A DNA stretch of 51,860 nucleotides from Chryseobacterium sp. S0630 (GTDB lineage: Bacteria; Bacteroidota; Bacteroidia; Flavobacteriales; Weeksellaceae), in the NCBI RefSeq assembly GCF_024158915.1, contig NZ_JAMZGF010000036.1, positions 1 through 51,860 of the forward strand. The letters run 5' to 3'. The translations under genes and the position numbers were made by a program. Of the stretch, positions 7,928-16,690 are shown piece by piece. The notes under the pieces were generated by a model that saw only the letters and a list, made by a program, of their open reading frames with translations, was not told the DNA's origin and did no database searches. Numbering within the stretch: the stretch's first letter is position 1; the number at the start of each line of letters is the position of its first letter.

Positions 7928-9301
7928 ATGCTGAAAATTTTCGCCCTCATAAAAAGATCTCTCAAAAATTCCTTCGATAATATCCGGAATGAACAGCTGA
8001 AACACAACCTGCTTCAGGCTATTCCCTTTTGGATAGGATCTGTAATTACAGGTTTTTTTGCTGTAATGTATGCACAGGTATTTGCATGGGGTGAACATCT
8101 CATGAATTTTATTTTCGACTGGCATGCATGGATGATTTTCATTATTGCTCCCGTAGGGTTTGTATTATCATGGTGGCTGGTGAAAGAATTTGCGCCCAAT
8201 GCCAAGGGAAGCGGTATTCCTCAAGTGATGGCAGCTGTAGAACTGGCTAATCCGAAAGAACATAGGAAAATCAGGAATCTGTTAAGTATTAAAATTATTT
8301 TTTTCAAAATACTGTCTTCCGTGATCCTCGTAATCGGAGGAGGTGCAGTAGGACGTGAAGGCCCTACCATTCAGATTGCAGGTTCAGTTTTCAGAAAAGT
8401 GAATGAATACCTTCCGGAATGGTGGCCAAAGATTTCCAAGAAAAACATGATTATGACGGGAGCAGCGGCTGGTCTTGCGGCAGCATTTAATACTCCGCTT
8501 GGAGGAATTGTTTTTGCGGTTGAAGAGTTGTCAAAAACCCATATCAATTACTTTAAAACGGCTTTATTTACAGCAGTAATCATTGCAGGTCTTACCGCTC
8601 AAACATTGGCAGGATCTTATTTATATCTGGGATATCCGAAAACCAATGATGTTTCTTTAATGGTCATGTTTCCGATTATACTGGTGGCTGCCACTGCCGG
8701 TATTCTTGCCAGCCAGTTATCAGTTACCATGCTTAAAATCAATAGCTGGAAAAAGAAAAAACTGAAAACGGATAGAGCCAATGTAGTTTTTCTTATTGCT
8801 TGTGCTTTAATTATTGCTTCCATCGCTTATTTCATCAACAGAGAAGTTCTGGGATCAGGAAAAGAAATCATGGAACGCGTCCTTTTTACTAAAGATAAAC
8901 ATGAAGACTGGTACGTTCCCATTCTCAGAATGCTTGGCCCTGCACTTTCCTTTACCTCAGGAGGTGCTGGCGGAATTTTTGCTCCGGCTCTTACTGCGGG
9001 AGCAAGTATAGGTTCTGTAATTTCAGGAATTATTCATTTAACACCTAACGAAACCAATGTGGTGATTCTGGCGGGAATGGTCGCTTTTCTTACCGGTATC
9101 ACGAGAGCTCCGTTTACTTCGGCCATTATTGTACTGGAAATGACAGACAGACATTCCCTGATATTCCATCTGATGCTTGCCGGAATGGTATCTTCTATTG
9201 CTTCTATCCTGGTAAGCAGACATTCTTTGTATGATGTTTTGAAGGTGAATTTTCTAACGGAAATCAGGTCCACAGATGAAACTGAATCCAAGAATCAATA
9301 A
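7928..9301 (+). CDS. ClC-family chloride channel/antiporter
   Basis: The 457-residue inner-membrane protein has all ClC signatures: GSGIP at 94-98, GREGP at 142-146 and GGIFAP at 348-353. The gating glutamate is present (E144), and FAVEE at 196-200 places acidic residues where the internal proton glutamate of Cl-/H+ exchangers lies. An antiporter is therefore more likely than a passive channel. The protein ends soon after the membrane domain with no CBS pair, which some bacterial members have. The gene stands alone between the E2 gene and rpsF. Confidence 0.9.
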   Translation: MLKIFALIKRSLKNSFDNIRNEQLKHNLLQAIPFWIGSVITGFFAVMYAQVFAWGEHLMNFIFDWHAWMIFIIAPVGFVLSWWLVKEFAPNAKGSGIPQVMAAVELANPKEHRKIRNLLSIKIIFFKILSSVILVIGGGAVGREGPTIQIAGSVFRKVNEYLPEWWPKISKKNMIMTGAAAGLAAAFNTPLGGIVFAVEELSKTHINYFKTALFTAVIIAGLTAQTLAGSYLYLGYPKTNDVSLMVMFPIILVAATAGILASQLSVTMLKINSWKKKKLKTDRANVVFLIACALIIASIAYFINREVLGSGKEIMERVLFTKDKHEDWYVPILRMLGPALSFTSGGAGGIFAPALTAGASIGSVISGIIHLTPNETNVVILAGMVAFLTGITRAPFTSAIIVLEMTDRHSLIFHLMLAGMVSSIASILVSRHSLYDVLKVNFLTEIRSTDETESKNQ

Positions 9302-9351
9302 CAAAGATGAATAAATATTCTCAGGAAACGCTAACTATTTCACCAATCCCC

Positions 9352-9382
9352 TTGCATATAAGAAATATATTTTCTACTTTTG
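9352..9382 (+). promoter_or_regulatory. Promoter of the rpsF ribosomal protein operon
   Basis: TTG (9352-9354), a 20-base spacer and TACTTTTG (9375-9382) match the Bacteroidota -33/-7 promoter. The rpsF ATG at 9416 is about 34 bases downstream of the box. Confidence 0.7.
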
Positions 9383-9415
9383 CACCTCGAAATAATTAAC
9401 AAATTTTTTAACATT

Positions 9416-9757
9416 ATGAACAATTACGAAACTGTTTTCATTTTAACTCCCGTTCTATCTGAGGCACAGGTAGAGGAAGCAGTGAACAAGTATGTAGATC
9501 TAATCAAAGAAAAGAACTGCGAAATCGTTGCTAAAGAAAACTGGGGATTAAAAAAATTAGCTTACCCAATTCAATTGAAAAAGAATGGGTTCTATACTTT
9601 AATCGAATTTAAAGGAGAAGGTACTGTAGTTGCTGATTTAGAATTAGCATTTAAGCGTGACGAAAGAGTAATCCGTTACCTTACTACAAAACTTGACAAG
9701 CACGCTGTAGAGTACGCTGTAACAAGAAGAGCTAAAGTAAAAGCAGCTAAAGCTTAA
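9416..9757 (+). CDS. rpsF: 30S ribosomal protein S6
   Basis: This 113-residue protein starts MNNYETVFILTPVLSE and has the GLKKLAYPI..K..GFY core of S6, which binds 16S rRNA as a heterodimer with S18. The upstream ATG at 9380 is rejected because it lies inside the promoter region and S6 normally begins at MxxYE. The Lys/Ala-rich tail (RRAKVKAAKA) is typical. It leads rpsF-rpsR-rplI, with rpsR 32 bases downstream. Confidence 0.97.
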   Translation: MNNYETVFILTPVLSEAQVEEAVNKYVDLIKEKNCEIVAKENWGLKKLAYPIQLKKNGFYTLIEFKGEGTVVADLELAFKRDERVIRYLTTKLDKHAVEYAVTRRAKVKAAKA

Positions 9758-9789
9758 TTATTAACCTTATTTTTTAAAAAAGACAAGAC

Positions 9790-10092
9790 ATGGCAATAGA
9801 TGAAATGGCTAAACAAGCCTCAGCAGGAGGAGAATCAGAAGTAAAATTCCTTACTCCACTTGATATCAATACAAAATCTGAAAAGAAATATTGTAGATTC
9901 AAAAAATACGGAATTAAGCACGTTGATTACAAAGATGCTGATTTCTTATTACAATTTGTAAACGAGCAAGGTAAAATTTTACCAAGAAGATACACTGGAA
10001 CTTCTTTAAAATACCAAAGAAAAGTTTCTGCTGCTATCAAAAGAGCAAGACACCTTGCTTTACTACCATACGTAGCTGACTTATTGAAATAA
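9790..10092 (+). CDS. rpsR: 30S ribosomal protein S18
   Basis: This 100-residue protein carries the S18 core: KKYCRFKK near 32-39, then DY.D...L..F....GKILPRR.TG....YQRK...AIKRARHLALLPY. It is slightly longer than E. coli S18 because of an N-terminal extension (residues 1-25), which is normal in Bacteroidota. A strong hairpin follows (10107-10131) before rplI. Confidence 0.97.
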   Translation: MAIDEMAKQASAGGESEVKFLTPLDINTKSEKKYCRFKKYGIKHVDYKDADFLLQFVNEQGKILPRRYTGTSLKYQRKVSAAIKRARHLALLPYVADLLK

Positions 10093-10106
10093 GACAAAAA
10101 ATAAAT

Positions 10107-10131
10107 AAAAGAAGAGGTCTCCTCTTCTTTT
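10107..10131 (+). terminator. Hairpin between rpsR and rplI
   Basis: AAAAGAAGAGG-TCT-CCTCTTCTTTT is a perfect 11-bp stem 14 bases past the rpsR stop. Only the four T of the stem end follow before G, so it may be a partial terminator or an RNA processing site that sets L9 levels apart from S6/S18. Confidence 0.7.
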
Positions 10132-10202
10132 GTTGCTGAATACATCATTAATTCTAACTTGATTTTAGATATAAAACTAAAATCTTAAAAAGGACAACAA
10201 CA

Positions 10203-10706
10203 ATGGAAATTATCCTAAAAAAAGACGTAGAAAACTTAGGACTTGAGTTTGATACAGTAAACGTAAAGCCAGGTTATGCTAGAAACTTCTTAATTCCTCA
10301 AGGAATTGCTCTTTTAGCTACCCCTAAAAACAAAGCTGCTTTAGAAGCTACATTAGAAGCTAGAAAAGAAGAAGAAGCTAAATTAATCGCTGCTGCTAAC
10401 GCTGTAGTTGAGCAATTGAAGAAAACTTCTATCACGATCCCTGCAAAAGTAGGTACTGGTGACAAATTATTCGGATCTATCAACAATGCTGATCTATCTG
10501 CTGCTTTAGAAAAAGCTGGTGTTTCTGTAGAGAAAAAATATATCAAAATTCCTGGTAACACTATCAAGAGAACTGGTAAATTCGCAGCTCTTATCAGACT
10601 TCACAGAAATGTAGAGTACAACTATGAGTTTGATATCGTATCTGACGCTCCAGTTGTAGCTGCTCCTGCTGCTAAGAAAGAAGAAGTTAAATCTGAAGAA
10701 GCTTAA
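10203..10706 (+). CDS. rplI: 50S ribosomal protein L9
   Basis: The 167-residue protein has the L9 N-terminal domain (EIILKKDVENLG..., with the VKPGYARNFLIPQGIA signature at about 21-36), a long helix and the C-terminal rRNA-binding domain. A short Ala/Glu/Lys tail (about residues 148-167) extends past the usual end and is common in Flavobacteriia. It is the last gene of the ribosomal cluster and ends at a clear terminator. Confidence 0.97.
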   Translation: MEIILKKDVENLGLEFDTVNVKPGYARNFLIPQGIALLATPKNKAALEATLEARKEEEAKLIAAANAVVEQLKKTSITIPAKVGTGDKLFGSINNADLSAALEKAGVSVEKKYIKIPGNTIKRTGKFAALIRLHRNVEYNYEFDIVSDAPVVAAPAAKKEEVKSEEA

Positions 10707-10735
10707 TTAAGCAACTGAGATTTTCTCACAATACA

Positions 10736-10768
10736 AAACCACTTCAATTTATTGAGGTGGTTTTTTTA
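10736..10768 (+). terminator. Terminator after rplI
   Basis: AAAACCACTTCAAT...TTGAGGTGGTTTTTTT folds to a stem of about 12 bp with G-U pairs and ends in seven T. It lies 30 bases past the rplI stop. Confidence 0.9.
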
Positions 10769-10774
10769 TTGAAC

Positions 10775-10826
10775 TACCCCGTCTTTTTGCTGTGCAAAAA
10801 TCCACCCCTTCAGGGAAGGGGAATGT
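10775..10826. repeat. Two-hairpin intergenic element
   Basis: Two perfect stems sit side by side: TTTTTGC-TGT-GCAAAAA (10785-10801) and CCCCTTC-AGG-GAAGGGG (10806-10822), preceded by CTACCCCG. The GC-rich composition differs from its surroundings. I recall similar CCACCCCTTC-type elements between genes of flavobacterial genomes, but only one copy is visible in this window. Confidence 0.5.
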
Positions 10827-10938
10827 AGGAAAGCTTAACTGCTATTACTCGTTAAATTAGCTTTTTAACAACCTTACTAAGAACAGGCAAGAAAGTTTAT
10901 CCCACACTATAAGACCCATTACCTCGTAACACGCACCC

Positions 10939-10987
10939 CGAACCTCAAACCCTCAAACCCTCAAACACTCAAACACTCAAACACTCC
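10939..10987. repeat. Tandem short repeat (CTCAAACAC)n
   Basis: A run of imperfect 9-base units CTCAAACCC/CTCAAACAC repeats about five times between rplI and the convergent end of the AraC gene. It is simple-sequence DNA, too short and irregular to be a CRISPR array. Confidence 0.8.
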
Positions 10988-10993
10988 TACTCA

Positions 10994-11797
10994 CTACCTA
11001 TCCCCTCTCAATTTATGCTGATACTCCGTAGGGGCAGTACCGATTACCTTTTTGAAAATATTACTGAAAGACGACAGGCTGTTGTACCCTACCATCATAG
11101 CAATTTCGTACATATTGTATTTTCCTTCCAGCATCAGCTCAAGAGAGCGGGTAATTCTCAACGCTCTTAGAAAGCGAATGTAATTCATGCCCAGAATCTC
11201 TTTAAATTTCCTGGAAAGGGTTCTTGTACTCATTCCAAATTCTTTTGCGGTAGATTCGATCGTAAGGGGCTTCTCAAGGTTAGCATGGATATATCTTGCA
11301 ATCTTCAGTAAGGTTTCATCTTTAGGAAACGGATGTTGTATGGGAAAGGCAAGGTGTTTGTGTTTTTTCTCCTGCAAAACGCCTTTAAGTGCTTTGAGGA
11401 AAAAGTATTTAGAGGTATCATTTTTTGTGATTTTCCCATCCCATTCTTTAGTATACAAAATCATCTCCCGCAGTAAATTATTTACTGAATAAATATTAAT
11501 TTCATCAAAAAAGCCACTTTCATTTTCTTCTTTCTTAAAATAAAAGTTATATAAATCAACCTTTGGACTGGTAGAAAAAATATAGTGGGGAGTTCCGGCT
11601 GGAATCCACATAAAACATCTGGCAGGAAGATACCAGTGTTTCTGATCTGTAAAAACATGTACAATACCGCCTTCTGCATAGACTAACTGTGCAGAACTGT
11701 GATAATGAATCTCCGTGGTTACATTTCCGGTAAGGACATGATAAACATAAAATTCGGTATCATCTTCTTCTACTTCTTTAAAATGGCTGTTGTTCAT
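10994..11797 (-). CDS. AraC-family transcriptional regulator
   Basis: The 267-residue protein has an N-terminal cupin-like sensor (about residues 25-80, HYH.SAQLVYAEGG...WIPAGTPH) and a C-terminal AraC/XylS double helix-turn-helix (about 165-262, with LTIESTAKEFGMS and MYEIAMMVGYNSLSSFSNIFKK). It is divergent from the TolC-HlyD-MFS operon with about 136 bases between, so it most likely regulates that efflux operon. The inducer is unknown. The Arg-rich tail is short and the gene is intact. Confidence 0.9.
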   Translation of the reverse strand: MNNSHFKEVEEDDTEFYVYHVLTGNVTTEIHYHSSAQLVYAEGGIVHVFTDQKHWYLPARCFMWIPAGTPHYIFSTSPKVDLYNFYFKKEENESGFFDEINIYSVNNLLREMILYTKEWDGKITKNDTSKYFFLKALKGVLQEKKHKHLAFPIQHPFPKDETLLKIARYIHANLEKPLTIESTAKEFGMSTRTLSRKFKEILGMNYIRFLRALRITRSLELMLEGKYNMYEIAMMVGYNSLSSFSNIFKKVIGTAPTEYQHKLRGDR

Positions 11798-11884
11798 CCC
11801 ATAAAGGTAAGAAGAATTTCCAAATTGGCGTAAATGAGCAAATCTTTTTCTGTTTTCACAAATAGGGTCTGTAGCTTCTCATCG

Positions 11885-11892
11885 TAACTTTG
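11885..11892 (+). promoter_or_regulatory. -7 box of the efflux operon
   Basis: TAACTTTG matches TAnnTTTG, 41 bases before the TolC-like gene at 11934. No TTG stands at the -33 distance, consistent with a promoter that needs an activator such as the divergent AraC protein. Confidence 0.5.
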
Positions 11893-11933
11893 CTGAATCA
11901 AAATCATTTTAGCAAAAATCCTTTAATTAATTT

Positions 11934-13268
11934 ATGAATATCATATTTAACGCATGCCGGTATCTGTGCATAGCGTTGTGCTTATTATTGAGCAACTTTT
12001 TACACTCACAGATGATCGATTACCAGCATCTCGGCTTACAACAAGCGGTAGAGATTGGTCTTAAAAACAACAAAAACATACAGATCAGTCATCTTAAACA
12101 GGAAATGTCTGTTACCAAAGAGAAAGATCTCAAAATGGAAAAGCTTCCGGACATTGAATTCCATACAAGCTACAATCAGGTAACAAACCTGTTTCAGCAT
12201 CAGAATGGCGTATTTAATAAAGCCACCAAGTACGATGTGATTAATGGAATGTATGATTTTACATTATCTGCTTCAATCCCGGTTTACATGGGAGGAAAAA
12301 TTAAAAATACAGAGAAGAAAGCAGCTATAGATACTGAAATTTCAGCTTTAAAAACCCATCTGGACGAAAGACAGCTTAAAATGTCAATCATTACTGCTTT
12401 TCTACAAATCCATCATTTAAAAGAGCAACAGAGTCTTATTAATGATAAAATGAAAGAGGATTCTGTAAACATCAAGCAGGTAAAAGCTTTGAAAGCTAAT
12501 GGTGTTGTAACGGTAAATGAAGTCTTAAGAACTTCACTGCAGCTGTCGAACCATAAAATGAGCTGGACGGAACTGGATAATGATATTCAGATTGCAGAAC
12601 ATAAACTGAAAACAATTCTTTCGCTTCCAGAAAGTCAGGAAATGCACGTAAATACAGAAGATTTGATTTCAGACAATGCAACAATTCCCTATGTTGATGA
12701 ACTGACAGAAACTGCTTTAAACAAGAATGAATCTGTTGAAATCACCCATAAAAATCTCTCTCTGAAGGAACTGGATCAAAAGATTACCAAAGCGAATTAT
12801 TTACCAAAAATTACGGCTGGCGGAGAATATTTTTTAAAATATCCGAATATGATGTTCTTTCCTCCTGAACCCTATGCGTATCGTTTGGGAATGGTAGGTG
12901 TAAATCTTACCTATCCTATCGAAAATCTGTACAAAAATAAATACCGAATGCAGGAAGCACGGGAAAATATTGATCTTGCCAAACTGCAGATTGAAGAAAA
13001 CGAGGAAAATGTAAGACATAATGTGTATGAAGCGTATAAAAAGTTTGAAGAGACAGACCAGAAGGTAAAAATTGCTGAGGAAGCGATTAATCAGGCTAAA
13101 GAAAACTATCGTATTGTAAGAACTAAATATGCCAATAAATTAAGCCTTATCACTGAACTGATAGATGCAGACAACACGTATCTGGAAGCTGAATCTAATC
13201 TTATTTCCGTAAAAATTAACAGACAACTTAAATATTACCAACTCCAATATACGATTGGGAACTTATAA
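11934..13268 (+). CDS. TolC-family outer-membrane efflux protein
   Basis: This 444-residue protein has a signal sequence (residues 1-26, ending LHSQ) and two repeats of the outer-membrane efflux domain, with long helices rich in Gln, Asn, Lys and Glu (for example 100-240 and 330-440). It forms the outer-membrane channel of the tripartite pump encoded with the HlyD and MFS genes that follow after 5 and 279 bases. It is within the normal TolC size range. Substrates are probably hydrophobic drugs or dyes, by analogy with EmrAB-TolC. Confidence 0.9.
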   Translation: MNIIFNACRYLCIALCLLLSNFLHSQMIDYQHLGLQQAVEIGLKNNKNIQISHLKQEMSVTKEKDLKMEKLPDIEFHTSYNQVTNLFQHQNGVFNKATKYDVINGMYDFTLSASIPVYMGGKIKNTEKKAAIDTEISALKTHLDERQLKMSIITAFLQIHHLKEQQSLINDKMKEDSVNIKQVKALKANGVVTVNEVLRTSLQLSNHKMSWTELDNDIQIAEHKLKTILSLPESQEMHVNTEDLISDNATIPYVDELTETALNKNESVEITHKNLSLKELDQKITKANYLPKITAGGEYFLKYPNMMFFPPEPYAYRLGMVGVNLTYPIENLYKNKYRMQEARENIDLAKLQIEENEENVRHNVYEAYKKFEETDQKVKIAEEAINQAKENYRIVRTKYANKLSLITELIDADNTYLEAESNLISVKINRQLKYYQLQYTIGNL

Positions 13269-13273
13269 AAACT

Positions 13274-14320
13274 ATGGCACAGAAACAATTGACACAAAAG
13301 GAAAAAAGAATCAACAAGTCCATTACTTTACTGGCCTGGATCCTTATTATCAGTGGAATCACAGGAATGGTAAGCTTTTATCTTTTTTCGAGAAAAAATG
13401 TGACGACGAATGATGCGCAGATCGAGCAATATATCACGCCTGTATCCAGTAAGGTATCAGGTTTCATCAAAACGATACGTTTTAACGAAAATCAGTTTGT
13501 ACATAAAGGCGACACTTTAATTGTCATTGACAACCGAGAGTTTGTGAACCAGGTACACATAGCTGAAGCTAATCTTCATGCCAATACAGCAACCATAAGC
13601 ACTATTGAAAGTGGCGTAAACACTAAAGAAAGCGATACTAAAATCATTGATGCTAAAATTGCTTCCGCAAAAATTGATATCTGGAGAACAGAACAGGATT
13701 ACAAAAGATATAAAAACCTTTTGACAGAAGATGCAGCTACAGAGCAGGAATTTGAAAATGTAAAAGCTTCTTATGAACAGTCAAAAGCCAATCTTCTGGC
13801 ATTGGAACAGCAGAAAAACGCAGTAAAAGCCGGAGCAAACGAACAACAAACCAAAGTTGCTCCTGTAAAAAGCCAGATCCAGCAGAGTTCTGCAAGTCTT
13901 AATAATGCTAAGCTGTATCTTTCTTATACGGTAATAACGGCTCCTTATGACGGATGGGTAGGAAAAAAGACCATTCAGGAAGGACAGTTGATTAAGGAAG
14001 GTCAGGCTTTGGTTCAGATCGTCAGCAAAGAAAAATGGATCATTGCTAATTACAAGGAAACGCAACTGGGGCAGATTGACCAGAGACAGGAAGTAATTAT
14101 TACTGCAGATGCTTATCCCGACGTTGAGTTTAAAGGAAAAATCCTTTCCGTTTCCCCTGCTTCAGGATCTCAGTTTTCCTTAGTAAAACCAGATAATGCA
14201 ACCGGAAATTTTGTAAAAATTGAACAGAGATTTCCTGTGAAAATTATTCTAGATAATAATAAAGACAACGAAAAACTGCTTTCCGGAATGAATGTTCTGG
14301 TGAGTGCGAAGAAGATATGA
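13274..14320 (+). CDS. HlyD/EmrA-type membrane fusion protein
   Basis: The 348-residue protein has one N-terminal membrane segment (about residues 17-39), then a biotinyl-lipoyl-like half domain (VTTNDAQIEQYITPVSSKVSG at about 46-66, less than full motif quoted), a coiled-coil hairpin (about 95-210) and the closing beta-barrel (TVITAPYDGWVGK...). VTTNDAQ is a hallmark of EmrA/HlyD adaptors paired with DHA2 MFS pumps. It bridges inner and outer membrane in the periplasm. The gene starts 5 bases after the TolC gene. Confidence 0.92.
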   Translation: MAQKQLTQKEKRINKSITLLAWILIISGITGMVSFYLFSRKNVTTNDAQIEQYITPVSSKVSGFIKTIRFNENQFVHKGDTLIVIDNREFVNQVHIAEANLHANTATISTIESGVNTKESDTKIIDAKIASAKIDIWRTEQDYKRYKNLLTEDAATEQEFENVKASYEQSKANLLALEQQKNAVKAGANEQQTKVAPVKSQIQQSSASLNNAKLYLSYTVITAPYDGWVGKKTIQEGQLIKEGQALVQIVSKEKWIIANYKETQLGQIDQRQEVIITADAYPDVEFKGKILSVSPASGSQFSLVKPDNATGNFVKIEQRFPVKIILDNNKDNEKLLSGMNVLVSAKKI

Positions 14321-14599
14321 GTTTGAGTGTGGGAGGGTTTTAGAGTATTAGAGTATTAGAGTATAAAATATTCGGTTTTAATTTAATTTTCAAATTCTCT
14401 CATTTTCAAATTTTCAAATTAAATTATTTTTTTAGCGAAAAGGCAAACCGCAAAATAGCGAATCTGCAAATTTTTTCTTACGCATATTTGCCATTTTACC
14501 TTTTACTTATTTACACCTTTGCCCTTTGTCTTTTCGCATTTTTCATTCAGATTAAAAAGCAGAAAAATGATTTTTTGCTTTTTGTCCACCATAAAAATT
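14321..14599. other. Intergenic stretch inside the efflux operon
   Basis: About 280 bases with no gene. It begins with an imperfect tandem repeat of AGAGTATT (about 14341-14363), followed by T/A-rich sequence and short direct repeats of TTTTCAAATT. No terminator is seen, so read-through into the MFS gene is likely. Confidence 0.5.
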
Positions 14600-16162
14600 A
14601 TGCAACACAATACAGTTTATCATAAATGGGTACCACAATGGCTGAAACTGCCTCTTCTTATACTGGCATTGTTTCCCCACCTGATGTTGTTGTCGCTTTT
14701 ACATTCGAACAGCGCCTTCACCTCTTCTTTTATGGATGTAGATTCAGATGACATCCAGTATTTAATGATTTTGATGTACGGGACATTTGTGGTTACCCTT
14801 TTAGTTTTACAAAGATTTATGGCGTATTTCAGCGTCAAATATTATGTGCTGCTGATGGCTTCCATTTCCGTGATTATTCTTTACGTTTTATCAGTTACCC
14901 ATGATTATCATGTGATATTGGTGATCCGGTTTTTAGAAGGAATTTTCGGGTTGCTGGAAGGCGCTATTTTTCTGCCTTTAATTATTGCTGAATTAAAGAC
15001 AAAACACGCCAAAGTTTTAGCATACCTCTTCATGTATACTATCATGCTGACCGGAGGAACCATTACCACTTCCCTTTTAAAATCAAGTATTGAAGATTAC
15101 GATTTTCAGCATATGATTCTGATGATGGTGTATTTTCATGTATTTGTACTGATCATTGGCATTGCATTATTCAACAGAAACAGATTCTTTCCTAAAAAAC
15201 CTTTATACCAATTGGATATTACCAGCTGGTTTTTGCTTTGGGTATGTCTGCAGGCTGGCGGTTACGCTATTATTTATGGTAAAAGATTGATGTGGTTTGA
15301 ATCTGACACCATTATCATGTGTCTTTTTATATTCCTTCTTTCAGGAGGTTTATTTATGCTTAAACAAAGAAATTCTAAAAGACCACTGTTCCATTTTGAA
15401 GTTTTCAGCTCCAAAAATGTGATTGCAGGAATGATTCTGTTTTTTATTTTTTATCTGATCCGTTCCGGGCTAAATAACGTCTACAGCATTATGGCTATGG
15501 TATGGAAATGGCCCTGGGATTATATTGTGAACATCCAGTACTGGAATGTCGCAGGAACTCTTTTGGGAATACTATTATCAGGAATCTGTCTGGTCCGTGG
15601 AATATCTTCAAGGATTGTTTTCTTTACCGGATTTCTGTTACTGGCCATAGATTGTGCCTGGTTTACCTATACTTTTTATCCTGACACTACCCTTTCCACC
15701 ATCTGTCCGCCTTTATTTCTGCAGGGAGTAGCTCAGGGATTATTATTTACGCCGCTTGTTTTCTTTTTGATTTCAGGAACTCCGGAAGAATACGTCTCCA
15801 ATGCTACAGCGTTAGGAACCACAACCCGTTTCTGGACAACAGCTATCGGATATGCATTGATGCAGAATTTGATGTTATTTTTAACATTAAAACATTCCGA
15901 TACTCTCAGTGCTAATTTTACAGATACCAATCCTGTTTTTTACAATCAATGGAGCCAGATTTTCGGAGCTAATATTTCCAGACTGTCAGTGAATGATTCT
16001 TTATCCATGACAGCTGGAGCTTTTAAAGCTAAAATAACGGCTCAGTCTATCCTTCTTTCCAACATGGAAATTTTCACAGGATTATTCTGGCTGGCACTTA
16101 TTACGGCAATTGGTCTGCTTCTTTATCACCCTGTAAAAATAGCAGTAAGGAATATCATGTAA
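14600..16162 (+). CDS. MFS efflux transporter (DHA2/EmrB-like)
   Basis: From the ATG at 14600 this is a 520-residue, very hydrophobic protein with about 14 predicted membrane helices, as expected for the DHA2 drug:H+ antiporter family. I prefer this start because MQHN..HKWVPQWLK places a short amphipathic leader directly before the first helix; the upstream frame to 14519 adds a low-complexity leader. It completes the AraC-controlled TolC-HlyD-MFS pump. Family motif A is weak, so the assignment rests on hydropathy and operon context. Confidence 0.82.
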   Translation: MQHNTVYHKWVPQWLKLPLLILALFPHLMLLSLLHSNSAFTSSFMDVDSDDIQYLMILMYGTFVVTLLVLQRFMAYFSVKYYVLLMASISVIILYVLSVTHDYHVILVIRFLEGIFGLLEGAIFLPLIIAELKTKHAKVLAYLFMYTIMLTGGTITTSLLKSSIEDYDFQHMILMMVYFHVFVLIIGIALFNRNRFFPKKPLYQLDITSWFLLWVCLQAGGYAIIYGKRLMWFESDTIIMCLFIFLLSGGLFMLKQRNSKRPLFHFEVFSSKNVIAGMILFFIFYLIRSGLNNVYSIMAMVWKWPWDYIVNIQYWNVAGTLLGILLSGICLVRGISSRIVFFTGFLLLAIDCAWFTYTFYPDTTLSTICPPLFLQGVAQGLLFTPLVFFLISGTPEEYVSNATALGTTTRFWTTAIGYALMQNLMLFLTLKHSDTLSANFTDTNPVFYNQWSQIFGANISRLSVNDSLSMTAGAFKAKITAQSILLSNMEIFTGLFWLALITAIGLLLYHPVKIAVRNIM

Positions 16163-16163
16163 A

Positions 16164-16673
16164 CTACTCTCCCCAAAAGGACCAGACTGTTCCGTTGAAA
16201 ACTGCCAGTTGCTTTTTTTGGGTATCATAAACCATCATACCGGCAGCAGGAGAGATAATATTGAGGTGGGGAGAAGCTACTTTTGGTAAAATCATGGCTT
16301 TATTGGTATCTTCCAACACCAGAATTCCAGAGACAGATGACGGTGTTCCTACAGAAACCTTTGCATCAGACTGATCTGTTAAACTATCCTGAAGACTGGT
16401 ATCAGCACTACCGGTTGCATCCACTGAAAGGTCTTTCCAAAGGTTGTTCTGATACACTTTCACCTTCATATCTGAGATATCAAATATCAGTGTACCATTC
16501 ACCACATTTTGAATGCTGGCAGTGTTTGTCGCCCATGGAAGAACAAGCCCTCGGTTTTCATTTCCAAACTCAATAGATGATGAAGCTGATTCTAACGTCG
16601 TTTTCCCCAAAGCAACCTGAGCATTAAAACTACCGGAAGCTGTTATTATAATGAGTAAGATTATTTTTTTCAT
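16164..16673 (-). CDS. Secreted protein with two repeated surface modules
   Basis: The 169-residue protein has a signal peptide ending FNAQ. Two copies of a module of about 40 residues follow: RGLVLP...NGTLIFD...VKVYQNNLW (about 41-82) and KAMILP...AGMMVYD...LAVFNGTVW (about 129-166). The same module closes the larger protein encoded 17 bases upstream, so the two are probably one operon. Similar C-terminal segments are frequent in flavobacterial surface proteins of unknown function. It converges tail to tail on the MFS gene with a 1-base gap. Confidence 0.7.
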   Translation of the reverse strand: MKKIILLIIITASGSFNAQVALGKTTLESASSSIEFGNENRGLVLPWATNTASIQNVVNGTLIFDISDMKVKVYQNNLWKDLSVDATGSADTSLQDSLTDQSDAKVSVGTPSSVSGILVLEDTNKAMILPKVASPHLNIISPAAGMMVYDTQKKQLAVFNGTVWSFWGE

Positions 16674-16690
16674 AACTATTCAGTTTTTTG

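Noticed and set aside
10939..10987. Possible CRISPR array
   Set aside because: Units of 9 bases are contiguous with no spacers; it is a simple tandem repeat.
14519..14599. Upstream start for the MFS transporter
   Set aside because: It adds 27 low-complexity residues before the first helix; the ATG at 14600 gives the expected N-terminus.
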